64,000 nucleotides of DNA, from contig CAZLWV010000005.1 of NCBI GenBank assembly GCA_964563135.1, positions 33,358 to 97,357 of the forward strand, written 5' to 3'. Below the pieces are notes generated by a model. It was not told the origin of the DNA and made no database searches. It saw only the letters and a list, made by a program, of their open reading frames with translations. Position 1 is the stretch's first letter; each line of letters starts with the position of its first letter. Positions 8,452 through 15,782 of this stretch are shown piece after piece. This DNA comes from JAAYAY01 sp964563135. GTDB lineage: Bacteria > Planctomycetota > Planctomycetia > Pirellulales > Thermoguttaceae. The position numbers were made by a program, and so were the translations under genes.

Positions 8452-9552
8452 ATGCGTGAAATGAAGAACTCGTCGTCGCAGAGCCTGGCCAACCGCGTTG
8501 CGCTGATCTATGCATTCTTTGGCGCACTGTGGATTCTCTTCTCCGACCAGATTCTCGCCATGCTGGTGGGGGATGCCCACTTGCTCACCCATTTCCAGAC
8601 TCTGAAAGGGTGCCTCTATGTGAGCGTGACGGCCATCCTCGTCTACGTCCTGGTGGAACGTGGAGCAAGGACCTCGCATGCCACCCTGGAACGCCGCGTG
8701 GAGGAGAGAACCGTGCAACTGCGGCAGTACCAGGAACATCTTGAGGAACTCGTCCGGGACCGCACGAAGCTGCTCGAGGTGGAGATCAACGAGCGCAAAC
8801 AAGCCCAGGCGGAACGGGAACGATTGATCGGCGAACTGGAGGCCCGCAATGCCGAGCTGGAACAGTTCGCCTACACGGTATCGCACGACCTGAAGGCGCC
8901 GCTGATTACCGTGACAAGCTACCTCGGGGCGCTCCGGGAGGATCTGGTCGGCGGCGATCAGTCAGCGGTCGAGGACGATTTGTGCCGCATGAACCGGGCC
9001 GCTGACAAGATGGCCAGGCTGCTCGACGAACTGCTGGACCTCTCGAGGATCGGGAGAATATGCAGCCCGCCTCAGCGATTCCCCATGCGTGAACTGGTCG
9101 ACGAGGCTCTGGAAGTCGCCGAGCCCCAGATCGGCGCCGGCCAGATCCGCGTCGTCGTGGCCGAAAACCTCCCCTTCCTGTTCGGTGATCGGCAGCGGCT
9201 CCTTCAGGTGTTCCAGAACCTGATCGACAATGCCATCAAGTTCGTCCGCAAGGGAGAGCAGCCTCGGATCGAGATTGCAGGCTGTGTCGCCGGCGACGAG
9301 GTCATCTGCTCAGTCCGCGACAACGGTATCGGAATCGATCCGCGCTTTCACGACAAGGTTTTCGGCCTCTTCGAGCAGCTCGATCCGAACATCGCGGGCA
9401 CGGGAGTCGGCTTGGCGCTGGTGAAGCGAATCGTCGAGGTGCACGGGGGACGCGTGTGGGTCGAATCGGAAGGAGAAGGGCAAGGATGCACAGTGCTTTT
9501 TTCACTACCACAACACAAAGGTCACCCGATCGACGTGGGCTCCAGGTCGTAG
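8452..9552 (+). CDS. Membrane-bound sensor histidine kinase without a recognisable sensor domain
   Basis: 366 residues. Two membrane segments (about residues 14-37 and 52-68) enclose a very short outside loop. A long coiled coil follows (about 75-140, rich in Glu, Arg and Leu heptads). The HisKA box is YTVSHDLKAP with the phospho-acceptor His145. The ATPase domain shows the N box (NLIDNAIKF), the G1 box (DNGIGIDP) and the G2 box (GTGVGLALVKRI). No PAS, GAF or other cytoplasmic sensor is visible and no response-regulator gene is adjacent, so it is an orphan kinase. The ATG at 8452 or the one at 8461 could be used, since neither has a strong Shine-Dalgarno. Confidence 0.9.
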   Translation: MREMKNSSSQSLANRVALIYAFFGALWILFSDQILAMLVGDAHLLTHFQTLKGCLYVSVTAILVYVLVERGARTSHATLERRVEERTVQLRQYQEHLEELVRDRTKLLEVEINERKQAQAERERLIGELEARNAELEQFAYTVSHDLKAPLITVTSYLGALREDLVGGDQSAVEDDLCRMNRAADKMARLLDELLDLSRIGRICSPPQRFPMRELVDEALEVAEPQIGAGQIRVVVAENLPFLFGDRQRLLQVFQNLIDNAIKFVRKGEQPRIEIAGCVAGDEVICSVRDNGIGIDPRFHDKVFGLFEQLDPNIAGTGVGLALVKRIVEVHGGRVWVESEGEGQGCTVLFSLPQHKGHPIDVGSRS

Positions 9553-9697
9553 GATGCGTTCGGGGGCGTGCGGCTGCGTCCCCGCCGCCGCTCGCTGCTG
9601 GAATTGGCGAGAACCAGTTCCCGCAGAGATCCGGCAGCGCGGCGCATCGGCAGTTGTCCCGACTCGGGTGTATTCAGGCTCCAAGAGGAACGGTTCA

Positions 9698-10744
9698 ATG
9701 AACACCCTCATGTCTGCTATTCTTGTGGCGGCTGCCGGCCAGGTGGGACAAGCGTGGCCGGGGGCCGAGTGGCACCAGGCCCAACCGGCCGACGTCGGCA
9801 TGGACGCCGGCCAGCTCGAGTTGGCTCGCCAGTACGCCCTGACCGCCGGAGGAGCGGGCCTGATCACCCGCCACGGCCGGCTCGTGATGTCGTGGGGTGA
9901 TACCTCGCAGCTCTACGACCTGAAGTCCAGCACGAAGTCGATCGGGGCAACCGCCCTGGGACTGGCGGTGGCCGACGGAAAGATGAAGCTTGACGACCCT
10001 GCCCAGCGCTACCATCCGTCGCTGGGCAGGCCGCCGGAATCGAATGCTGCAACCGGCTGGTTGCCCAGGATCACGATCCGGCACCTGGCCACGCAGACGG
10101 CCGGTTTCGAGAAGCCGGGGGGCTATGAACCGCTCCTGTTTGAGCCGGGCACCCAATGGCATTACAGCGACGGCGGGCCGAACTGGCTGGCCGAGTGCGT
10201 TACCCTCGTCTATCGGCAGGACATCGAGGAGCTGATGTTCCAACGGGTGTTTGCGCCGATCGGCATCGAACGGGCCGACCTGCGCTGGCGCAAGAACTCC
10301 TACCGGCCTGCCGAGATCGAGGGGATCCCGCGCCGCGAGTTCGGATCGGGCGTTTTTGCCAATGTCGACGCCATGGCGAGGATCGGACTGCTCTACCTGC
10401 GCCAGGGGAAGTGGGTCGACAAGCAGATTCTCGATCCCAAGTTCGTTGCCGAGGCAAGGGCGGCGGTGCCCGGCGTTGTGGGACTTCCCGAGTACGACAC
10501 CCGCAACCACGGGAATGCGTCGGATCACTACGGCCTGCTCTGGTGGAACAACGCTGACGGCACCCTGGCCGGCGTCCCTCGCGACGCCTACTGGTCCTGG
10601 GGACTTTACGACAGCCTGATCTTCGTGGTACCGAGCCTCGATATCGTCGCCTCGCGGACCGGCAAGTCCTGGGAGCGCCAGTCGGAGGAGCACTACGCGG
10701 TGCTGCGCGGGTTCTTCGGCCCCATCGCCGCTTCCGTCCACTGA
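9698..10744 (+). CDS. Serine hydrolase of the beta-lactamase / penicillin-binding fold, exported
   Basis: 348 residues with a short hydrophobic N-terminus (LMSAILVAAAG) that may be a signal peptide. The SxxK catalytic motif is SSTK (Ser77, Lys80). The second motif (Tyr-x-Asn/Ser) is at HYSDGGPNWL, and the C-terminal segment WSWGLYDS followed by LDIVASRTGKSW closes the active site. These are marks of class C beta-lactamase-related esterases and peptidases. The class is mostly not involved in antibiotic resistance. The ATG at 9698 follows AAGAGGAA at a proper distance. Upstream in-frame sequence to 9554 is untypical and rejected. Confidence 0.85.
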   Translation: MNTLMSAILVAAAGQVGQAWPGAEWHQAQPADVGMDAGQLELARQYALTAGGAGLITRHGRLVMSWGDTSQLYDLKSSTKSIGATALGLAVADGKMKLDDPAQRYHPSLGRPPESNAATGWLPRITIRHLATQTAGFEKPGGYEPLLFEPGTQWHYSDGGPNWLAECVTLVYRQDIEELMFQRVFAPIGIERADLRWRKNSYRPAEIEGIPRREFGSGVFANVDAMARIGLLYLRQGKWVDKQILDPKFVAEARAAVPGVVGLPEYDTRNHGNASDHYGLLWWNNADGTLAGVPRDAYWSWGLYDSLIFVVPSLDIVASRTGKSWERQSEEHYAVLRGFFGPIAASVH

Positions 10745-11237
10745 AGCGTGTCGGAGTCCCACGCAAACCTGAGCCAGACAGACATCGGTTCCCCTCTGGG
10801 CATGTGGCAACTACGGCCCGATGCAGCCAGCCACCGCCAACCAGCCCTCAGTACTAACCAGAACGAAACCGCTGCAACAAGAATGGCGGAAAGCCCCAAC
10901 CCCTGGCACTGAAAGAGCATGGAAAAGGGCTGCTGGGCCAGGAGGGGAAGGTCGATACGGGCCGGCGCGCCTGTCGATCGAGATACCGCACAGATTGCTT
11001 GCATCAGAGCTGGGCCGAGGTTTAATCTACCCGATGGGGAAAGTTCCGCCGCCTGCAACCGGCTCCCTTGAAACGTTTCCCTTCTTTCCGCGTAACACGT
11101 AGGGTCAGGCTCTGCTTTTGTGGACGCCTGCCGAGTCAATGCACGAGGCGGCTTCTTGCGGCCTCCCGTTGGGGGGCGCAGGCGTCTTCCCTGCAGATAT
11201 CCATGGTCTCCTTTTCGGCGCCGGCCGCCTCCGTTCC
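10745..11237. other. Intergenic region carrying repeat Y
   Basis: About 490 bases between the serine hydrolase and the dual peptidase. No convincing gene is present. A minus-strand frame with a hydrophobic stretch (AILVAAVSFWLVL) exists but is continuous with antisense of both neighbours. Repeat Y (11123-11202) occupies the end next to the peptidase gene. Confidence 0.5.
11123..11202 (+). repeat. Dispersed intergenic repeat Y, copy 1
   Basis: It begins GACGCCTGCCGAGTCAATGC and contains GCTTCTTGCGGCCTC and CCCTGCAGATAT. The same ordered blocks recur at 17552-17640 with small insertions. The copy sits immediately upstream of the dual peptidase gene. Confidence 0.65.
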
Positions 11238-12818
11238 ATGCCAAAACGAACACTTGTCGCGGTTGTCCTGGTGGTCGTGGTTGTTGCCGCAATCGGCCTA
11301 TCGGCCCGGTCTGGCGACCGTCCCAGATCGCCGCTGGCACAGTCCAGTGCCGCCCGGGCCGCCACACCCCGCAGCGATCTCCCCCCACCCACGGAGCCCG
11401 CCACCGTAGTCCTGCCGGGCATTCCCCACGTGCTCCAGAAACCCGACTTTTGCGGCGAGGCCTGTGTGGCCGCCTGGCTTCAGCGGCTTGGCCTCGACGT
11501 CGACCAGGATGACGTCTTCAACCAGTCGGGTCTCGACCCGCACCTCGGACGCGGCTGCTACACGAAGGAACTGGCCAGGGCCATGAAGAACTTGGGCCTG
11601 GCAACCGGCAAGGTCTGGTATTCGGTAAACGTCCAGCAGGCCCCCCGACAGCTCGACGCGCTCTGGCAGCAGGTCCGCGCGGACCTCCAGGCCGGCCTGC
11701 CCTCGATCGTTTGTACCCGTTTTGACTTCCGCCCCAACACGACGGAGCATTTCCGCCTCATTGTCGGCCACGACATCCGTACCGACGAGGTCCTGTACCA
11801 CGATCCGGCCGTTTCCAACGGCGCCTATTTGCGCATGAAACGCTCGACCCTGCTCGATCTCTGGCCGCTTGGGCCCTACCCCAAGCCCCCCCGGGGAGGC
11901 GTCCCGCAGGCGGAGGTCAGTGGCAGCGGCGGAAGCCTTGGCAACGGCTCCGAATACCAGCCTGAAACGCGGACGGTCATCTGGCTCCGCATGCAGTTGG
12001 AGAAACGGCCGGCCGTACCCGTCACCACGGGCCTTACCGCGGCCGACTTTGCACAGCACGTGATGCAGCTCAAGACGAGATTGCCTGACGAGAGTTTCAC
12101 CGTGAGCATCCAGAAGCCGTTCGTCGTGATCGGCGATGAATCGCCCGAGGTGGTCCGGGCGCGGAGCGAGAACACGGTCAAATGGGCGATCGACAACCTC
12201 AAGGCCTCGTTTTTCGACAAGGAGCCTGCGGAGATCCTCGACATCTGGTTGTTCCGCGACAAGACGAGCTACGAAAAGCATGCCACGGCCCTGTTCGACG
12301 CCCCGCCGCACACGCCCTACGGCTATTACTCGGCCCGCCACAAGGCCCTGGTCATGAATATAGCGACCGGCGGTGGCACCCTGGTCCACGAGATCGTTCA
12401 CCCCTTCGTGGCCGCCGATTTTCCCGCCTGCCCCTCCTGGCTCAACGAGGGTCTCGGCTCCCTTTTCGAACAATGCGGCCTCGTTGAGGGGCGGATCGCC
12501 GGCTTGACCAACTGGCGGCTTGCCGGCCTCCAGGAGGCGATTCGCGCTGGCAGGCTTCCCACCTTCAAGAACCTCTGTTCGACCACGACCGCCGAGTTCT
12601 ACGACGACCCCGGCGGCACCAACTATGCCCAATCCCGTTACCTCTGCTACTACCTCCAGGAGCACGGCCTCCTCGTCAAGTTCTACCGCGAGTTTCGCGC
12701 CTGCGCAGCCGACGATCCCACGGGATACAAGACCCTGGTGGCTGTGCTGGGGACCGACGACATGGCCAGGTTCCAGGCAGACTGGGAAGCGTACGTGCTG
12801 AAACTGAGGTTCCCGTAG
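11238..12818 (+). CDS. Membrane-anchored dual peptidase: C39-like cysteine peptidase fused to a gluzincin
   Basis: 526 residues. A single membrane anchor (residues 5-21, mostly Val/Ala/Leu) and a Pro/Ala/Ser-rich linker precede a C39-like papain-fold domain (about 60-215). Its expected residues are all visible: Gln67 in VLQKPDFCG, Cys72, His171 in EHFRLIVGHD and Asp189 in YHDP. A second domain (about 270-526) has the zinc motif HEIVH (384-388) and the downstream glutamate ligand in WLNEGLGSLFE (Glu404), which is the gluzincin pattern of DUF1570-like peptidases. No ABC transporter or bacteriocin-like peptide is nearby, so the C39-like part is probably a free extracytoplasmic peptidase. The ATG at 11238 gives the anchor directly. 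Upstream in-frame sequence is repeat Y. Confidence 0.82.
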   Translation: MPKRTLVAVVLVVVVVAAIGLSARSGDRPRSPLAQSSAARAATPRSDLPPPTEPATVVLPGIPHVLQKPDFCGEACVAAWLQRLGLDVDQDDVFNQSGLDPHLGRGCYTKELARAMKNLGLATGKVWYSVNVQQAPRQLDALWQQVRADLQAGLPSIVCTRFDFRPNTTEHFRLIVGHDIRTDEVLYHDPAVSNGAYLRMKRSTLLDLWPLGPYPKPPRGGVPQAEVSGSGGSLGNGSEYQPETRTVIWLRMQLEKRPAVPVTTGLTAADFAQHVMQLKTRLPDESFTVSIQKPFVVIGDESPEVVRARSENTVKWAIDNLKASFFDKEPAEILDIWLFRDKTSYEKHATALFDAPPHTPYGYYSARHKALVMNIATGGGTLVHEIVHPFVAADFPACPSWLNEGLGSLFEQCGLVEGRIAGLTNWRLAGLQEAIRAGRLPTFKNLCSTTTAEFYDDPGGTNYAQSRYLCYYLQEHGLLVKFYREFRACAADDPTGYKTLVAVLGTDDMARFQADWEAYVLKLRFP

Positions 12819-12836
12819 GGCGACTCGCGTGATCGC

Positions 12837-12873
12837 CGCCGGGCTTGCCCCGATGGAAGGAGGTTTGGCAACT
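12837..12873 (+). repeat. Short dispersed repeat Z, copy 1
   Basis: 37 bases matching 15467-15503 at 33 positions, including a perfect GGAAGGAGGTTTGGCAACT. Both copies are followed by a pyrimidine-rich tract containing TTTCCGCTT. Confidence 0.75.
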
Positions 12874-13000
12874 GCCCGCCCCCGTTTCGCTTTCCGCTTC
12901 TGCCAGGAATCTTGCCGAATCAGCGCTCATTTGGGAAGATGAAAATACCCACTACGTCGAACCGGCCTGGCAACCGGCATCCTGAACGGGACTTCAGAGA

Positions 13001-13378
13001 ATGGCAATCCAGTTCAACACCGAGGATCGTGGAGACTATCTCCACATCCGATCGTGCGGTACCGAGGAGCGGCTGGAGGCAACGATCGCGTACAATCTGG
13101 CCATGTACCACGCGGTTCTCGAGAGCAAGCGAAACAAGGTACTTCTCGACGAGCGCCATGTGGCCAACCTCGAGAACATCTTCGATGTCTACTCGCTGGC
13201 TGAAGCCCACGCCACGTTGCGCATTGCCCGGAATATCGAGAAGGTTGCGATTGTGGGAAATCCCAAGGATCGCAACAACCTGGAGTTCTTCGAGATCATC
13301 TCCCGCAATCGGGGCTTCCAGGTGAAAGTCTTCTACGAGCCTGAGCCGGCCGAAGCCTGGTTGCGAGAATCCGGCTGA
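13001..13378 (+). CDS. STAS / SpoIIAA-like small protein
   Basis: 125 residues, alternating beta and alpha pattern with the layout of a single STAS/SpoIIAA-like domain (IQFNTEDRGDYLHIRSCG, then KVLLDERHVANLENIFDVY, then VAIVGNPKDRNNLEFFEII). The usual phosphorylatable Ser/Thr loop of anti-anti-sigma factors is not evident, so regulation by partner switching is uncertain. It could be a lipid-binding SpoIIAA-like protein instead. The gene is convergent with the DUF434 gene and the two overlap at their 3' ends by 46 bases. Confidence 0.65.
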   Translation: MAIQFNTEDRGDYLHIRSCGTEERLEATIAYNLAMYHAVLESKRNKVLLDERHVANLENIFDVYSLAEAHATLRIARNIEKVAIVGNPKDRNNLEFFEIISRNRGFQVKVFYEPEPAEAWLRESG

Positions 13379-14091
13379 CCGACTCGCACGATGTATGCGC
13401 CGGCAACATGGCTGTCAATCACATGCCTGGCCAGGTTGAACCACCGTCCGCAGCCATCCAGGATCACACTGTCGGCCGTAGCCACGATTTCCCCGGTCGC
13501 AGTGAGGAGCGGATCGGGATCGGCGACCAGTTCGACCGTCCATGGCCAGCGGTAACGTGCTGCCAGTTCGAGGAGGATCTGTTTGAGCCGACCACTGTTG
13601 GATACCGGCTTGTCCAGAAGCCACCGCACCTCCTGGGGGCGCAGTGCGGCAAGAGTCTCGCCGATCAGCATGATGGCCGGTTCGGTCTCGGCCACCTTCC
13701 GATAGCTGCCGTGCATGCTGGCCATGTCGCGGAACGTCTCGTCGGCGGCGGCCAGAAGGACGGCTCCCGCAAGGGCTGCCTCAACGGTCGTGAGCACGTT
13801 GTAGCCATCGAGCCATATCGGGCGCCCCGCTACTGCCGCGCGATCTGCCCGTCGCTCGAGCCTTGCCCCTCGCTGTCGGGTGGAACAGACACAACGGGCG
13901 ACGGCCGTTCGCTGGCGAGCCGCCAGTTGATAGCGGTCGCCGACCAGCTTGAGCGAAGAGTTCGAGGAATAACCCCGATCCAGCAGCCAGGTCAGATCGG
14001 CCGCCGCCGCCCGTAACGGCGCAAGCGATTCGGAGCCGAAAAGCTCCGCATCTTCCGGATGCGGCCCGCGATGAGTTCGACGGTCAGGCAT
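13333..14091 (-). CDS. DUF434-family protein
   Basis: 252 residues, about the usual family length. The N-terminal part (AAADLTWLLDRGYSSNSSL, then LVGDRYQLAARQRTAVARC) and the central block (WLDGYNVLTTVEAALAGAVL) match the DUF434 family. The C-terminal half (PVSNSGRLKQILLELAARY, then DSVILDGCGRWFNLARHVI) matches the associated C-terminal DUF. The conserved Asp residues and nucleotide-like loop suggest a PIN- or NYN-like nuclease fold, but no function is established. The 3' end overlaps the STAS-like gene on the other strand. Confidence 0.75.
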   Translation of the reverse strand: MPDRRTHRGPHPEDAELFGSESLAPLRAAAADLTWLLDRGYSSNSSLKLVGDRYQLAARQRTAVARCVCSTRQRGARLERRADRAAVAGRPIWLDGYNVLTTVEAALAGAVLLAAADETFRDMASMHGSYRKVAETEPAIMLIGETLAALRPQEVRWLLDKPVSNSGRLKQILLELAARYRWPWTVELVADPDPLLTATGEIVATADSVILDGCGRWFNLARHVIDSHVAGAYIVRVGQPDSRNQASAGSGS

Positions 14092-14286
14092 GGCGTGGGG
14101 AGAACTCGAAATACGCAGTCCCGAGCACCAGACGACTCCAGAACGACTTCAAAGCACCAGCGCGGTCCACTCGAAACGCGTGCCGCCCAGCCCCGGCCAC
14201 ACGCGACAAGCCTTCCGGCTTCCGGGTTGCCAGGCTCTCATACGGCATCTTCATCTTTCGAGTCTCGACATTCGGATCCCCCGTCT

Positions 14287-14769
14287 CTACCGCTCATAGG
14301 TTCCCACCAACTCTGCCTCGGCCAGAATGTGGCCCGACATGGCAGCCAGAAGGGCAGTCTTGGCTAGGCCTGGTTTCGCCTTCAGCGGCGCATCCAGCGC
14401 GTAGAGGGTGAAGTGGTAGTGGTGCGTGCCGTGGCCCGGAGGCGGCGCGGGGCCGCGATAGCCGACCGTGCGGCCAGCCGACCACGAGTTGACCCCTTGC
14501 ATCGCCCCCGGAACTGTTCTGGGGCTCTGAACCGGTTCCACCTTCTCGGGCAGCCCCGGCAGACTGGCCGGGATCTTGTAGATCACCCAGTGAACCCAGG
14601 GCTCGGCCGTGGGCGCATCGGGATCGTCGCAGATCAGGGCCAGTTCCGCCGTGCCTTCGGGTGGCGAAGTCCACTCAATCGCGGGTGAAATATCGGCGCC
14701 GTCCCCCGTGTGCTTCTTGGGCACGGGCTGGCCGTCCTCAAACGCGCTGCTTCTGACTTGAAACGCCAT
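14287..14769 (-). CDS. YbhB/YbcL-family (PEBP / Raf-kinase-inhibitor-like) protein
   Basis: 160 residues from the ATG at 14769. It shows the PEBP ligand-site signatures in order: ELALICDDPDAPT, WVHWVIYKIP, GVNSWSAGRTVGYRGPAPPP and HHYHFTLYALD. Bacterial members are cytoplasmic or periplasmic phosphatidylethanolamine-binding-like proteins with no agreed function. The preferred start lacks the 16 extra residues that the open frame would allow, because the family begins at MAFQVRSSAF. Confidence 0.9.
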   Translation of the reverse strand: MAFQVRSSAFEDGQPVPKKHTGDGADISPAIEWTSPPEGTAELALICDDPDAPTAEPWVHWVIYKIPASLPGLPEKVEPVQSPRTVPGAMQGVNSWSAGRTVGYRGPAPPPGHGTHHYHFTLYALDAPLKAKPGLAKTALLAAMSGHILAEAELVGTYER

Positions 14770-14892
14770 CGAACTTTCTCGCTTTCGTAGGGTGGTGCCA
14801 AAGCGACCCAACGCCACTCAACCCCAAACAACATTCAATTCTCCAATACGATCACGTCTCCACAACCTCACCGCGAGCCGCGGCCCACCATA

Positions 14893-15441
14893 TCACTCGA
14901 GGAATCGTTCGTCGCCGTCCACGATTGCGGGCATGATCACTTCGTCCCGGTTGAACGGATCCATGCCTTCCGTCGGCGAACCGAACCGGGCGGGGGCCAC
15001 CGGGCGACCGGCAAAGATCGCAGCCAGAATGAAACACCAACACCCCAGATCGAGGACCGCGTGAAACACTGCGTTCACGGAAAGAAGCCAGCCAACCGAG
15101 ACGGCCCCCACTTGCCCGCCCTGTATGCTGGCAATCGCAGCCATCTGAATGGTCTGCGCCAGCAGAGCCGACACGATCAGACCAATCAGACCAATGACCG
15201 CAAACCTGGCCGGCCGTGGGTACGTCGGCAAGCGGCGGAGGGCCATCGACAGCCCGACCGCCCATACGATGAATCTCGGCACCAAGAACACGGCTGAGCT
15301 GAAACTCAACAGCAGCACTTCCCACGGCGAAACGCCGAAGTACCGGCTGATCGCAAAAAAGGCAGACAGGGCCAACGCCGAGACGGTTGTCAGGATGAAC
15401 AGGGCCGTCAGACTGAATTGCAGGGCAGGTCGACTCGCCAT
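14893..15441 (-). CDS. Four-helix membrane protein of unknown function
   Basis: 182 residues. The N-terminus FSLTALFILTTVSALALSAF is a recurring planctomycete motif for small inner-membrane proteins. Further hydrophobic segments lie at about 37-62 (WEVLLLSFSSAVFLVPRFI), 78-103 (FAVIGLIGLIVSALLAQTI) and 113-140. The C-terminal 30 residues are hydrophilic. No catalytic residue is recognised. It lies downstream of nothing obvious on the minus strand, with the PEBP gene 124 bases beyond its stop. Confidence 0.65.
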   Translation of the reverse strand: MASRPALQFSLTALFILTTVSALALSAFFAISRYFGVSPWEVLLLSFSSAVFLVPRFIVWAVGLSMALRRLPTYPRPARFAVIGLIGLIVSALLAQTIQMAAIASIQGGQVGAVSVGWLLSVNAVFHAVLDLGCWCFILAAIFAGRPVAPARFGSPTEGMDPFNRDEVIMPAIVDGDERFLE

Positions 15442-15466
15442 GGGTTCCGCTCTCCGAGAAAAAGCC

Positions 15467-15503
15467 CGCCGGGCTCATCCCGGTGGAAGGAGGTTTGGCA
15501 ACT
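15467..15503 (+). repeat. Short dispersed repeat Z, copy 2
   Basis: It matches 12837-12873 at 33 of 37 positions and lies in the region between the divergent membrane-protein gene and the CheV-like gene. Confidence 0.75.
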
Positions 15504-15782
15504 ACCGCGTCCATCGCCGCTTCCCGCTTTCCGCTTTTCCCATCCCCCTCCAATCTTACTGCTATGGCAGCCGTCCCGCCACAACCGCCAGCCGGCAGAA
15601 CCCGCATAGCCGGCAATCTGACCGCCCCCCGCAGGTTTTCCACACACGTCTCATTTTGCCCCAAGCAACGATTATGCCTGCACGGCAGAAGTTCCTCAGT
15701 TTGCCCGATCAGGAGACCCGATGAACGTTCATGTGGGAAGCCGCAATCCATAGCGGCCAGGGACCAAGCGACGAGGTACACA

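Noticed and set aside
10693..11388. Minus-strand frame with a hydrophobic stretch AILVAAVSFWLVL
   Set aside because: It is antisense to the ends of two real genes and to repeat Y, has no good start signal, and matches no family.
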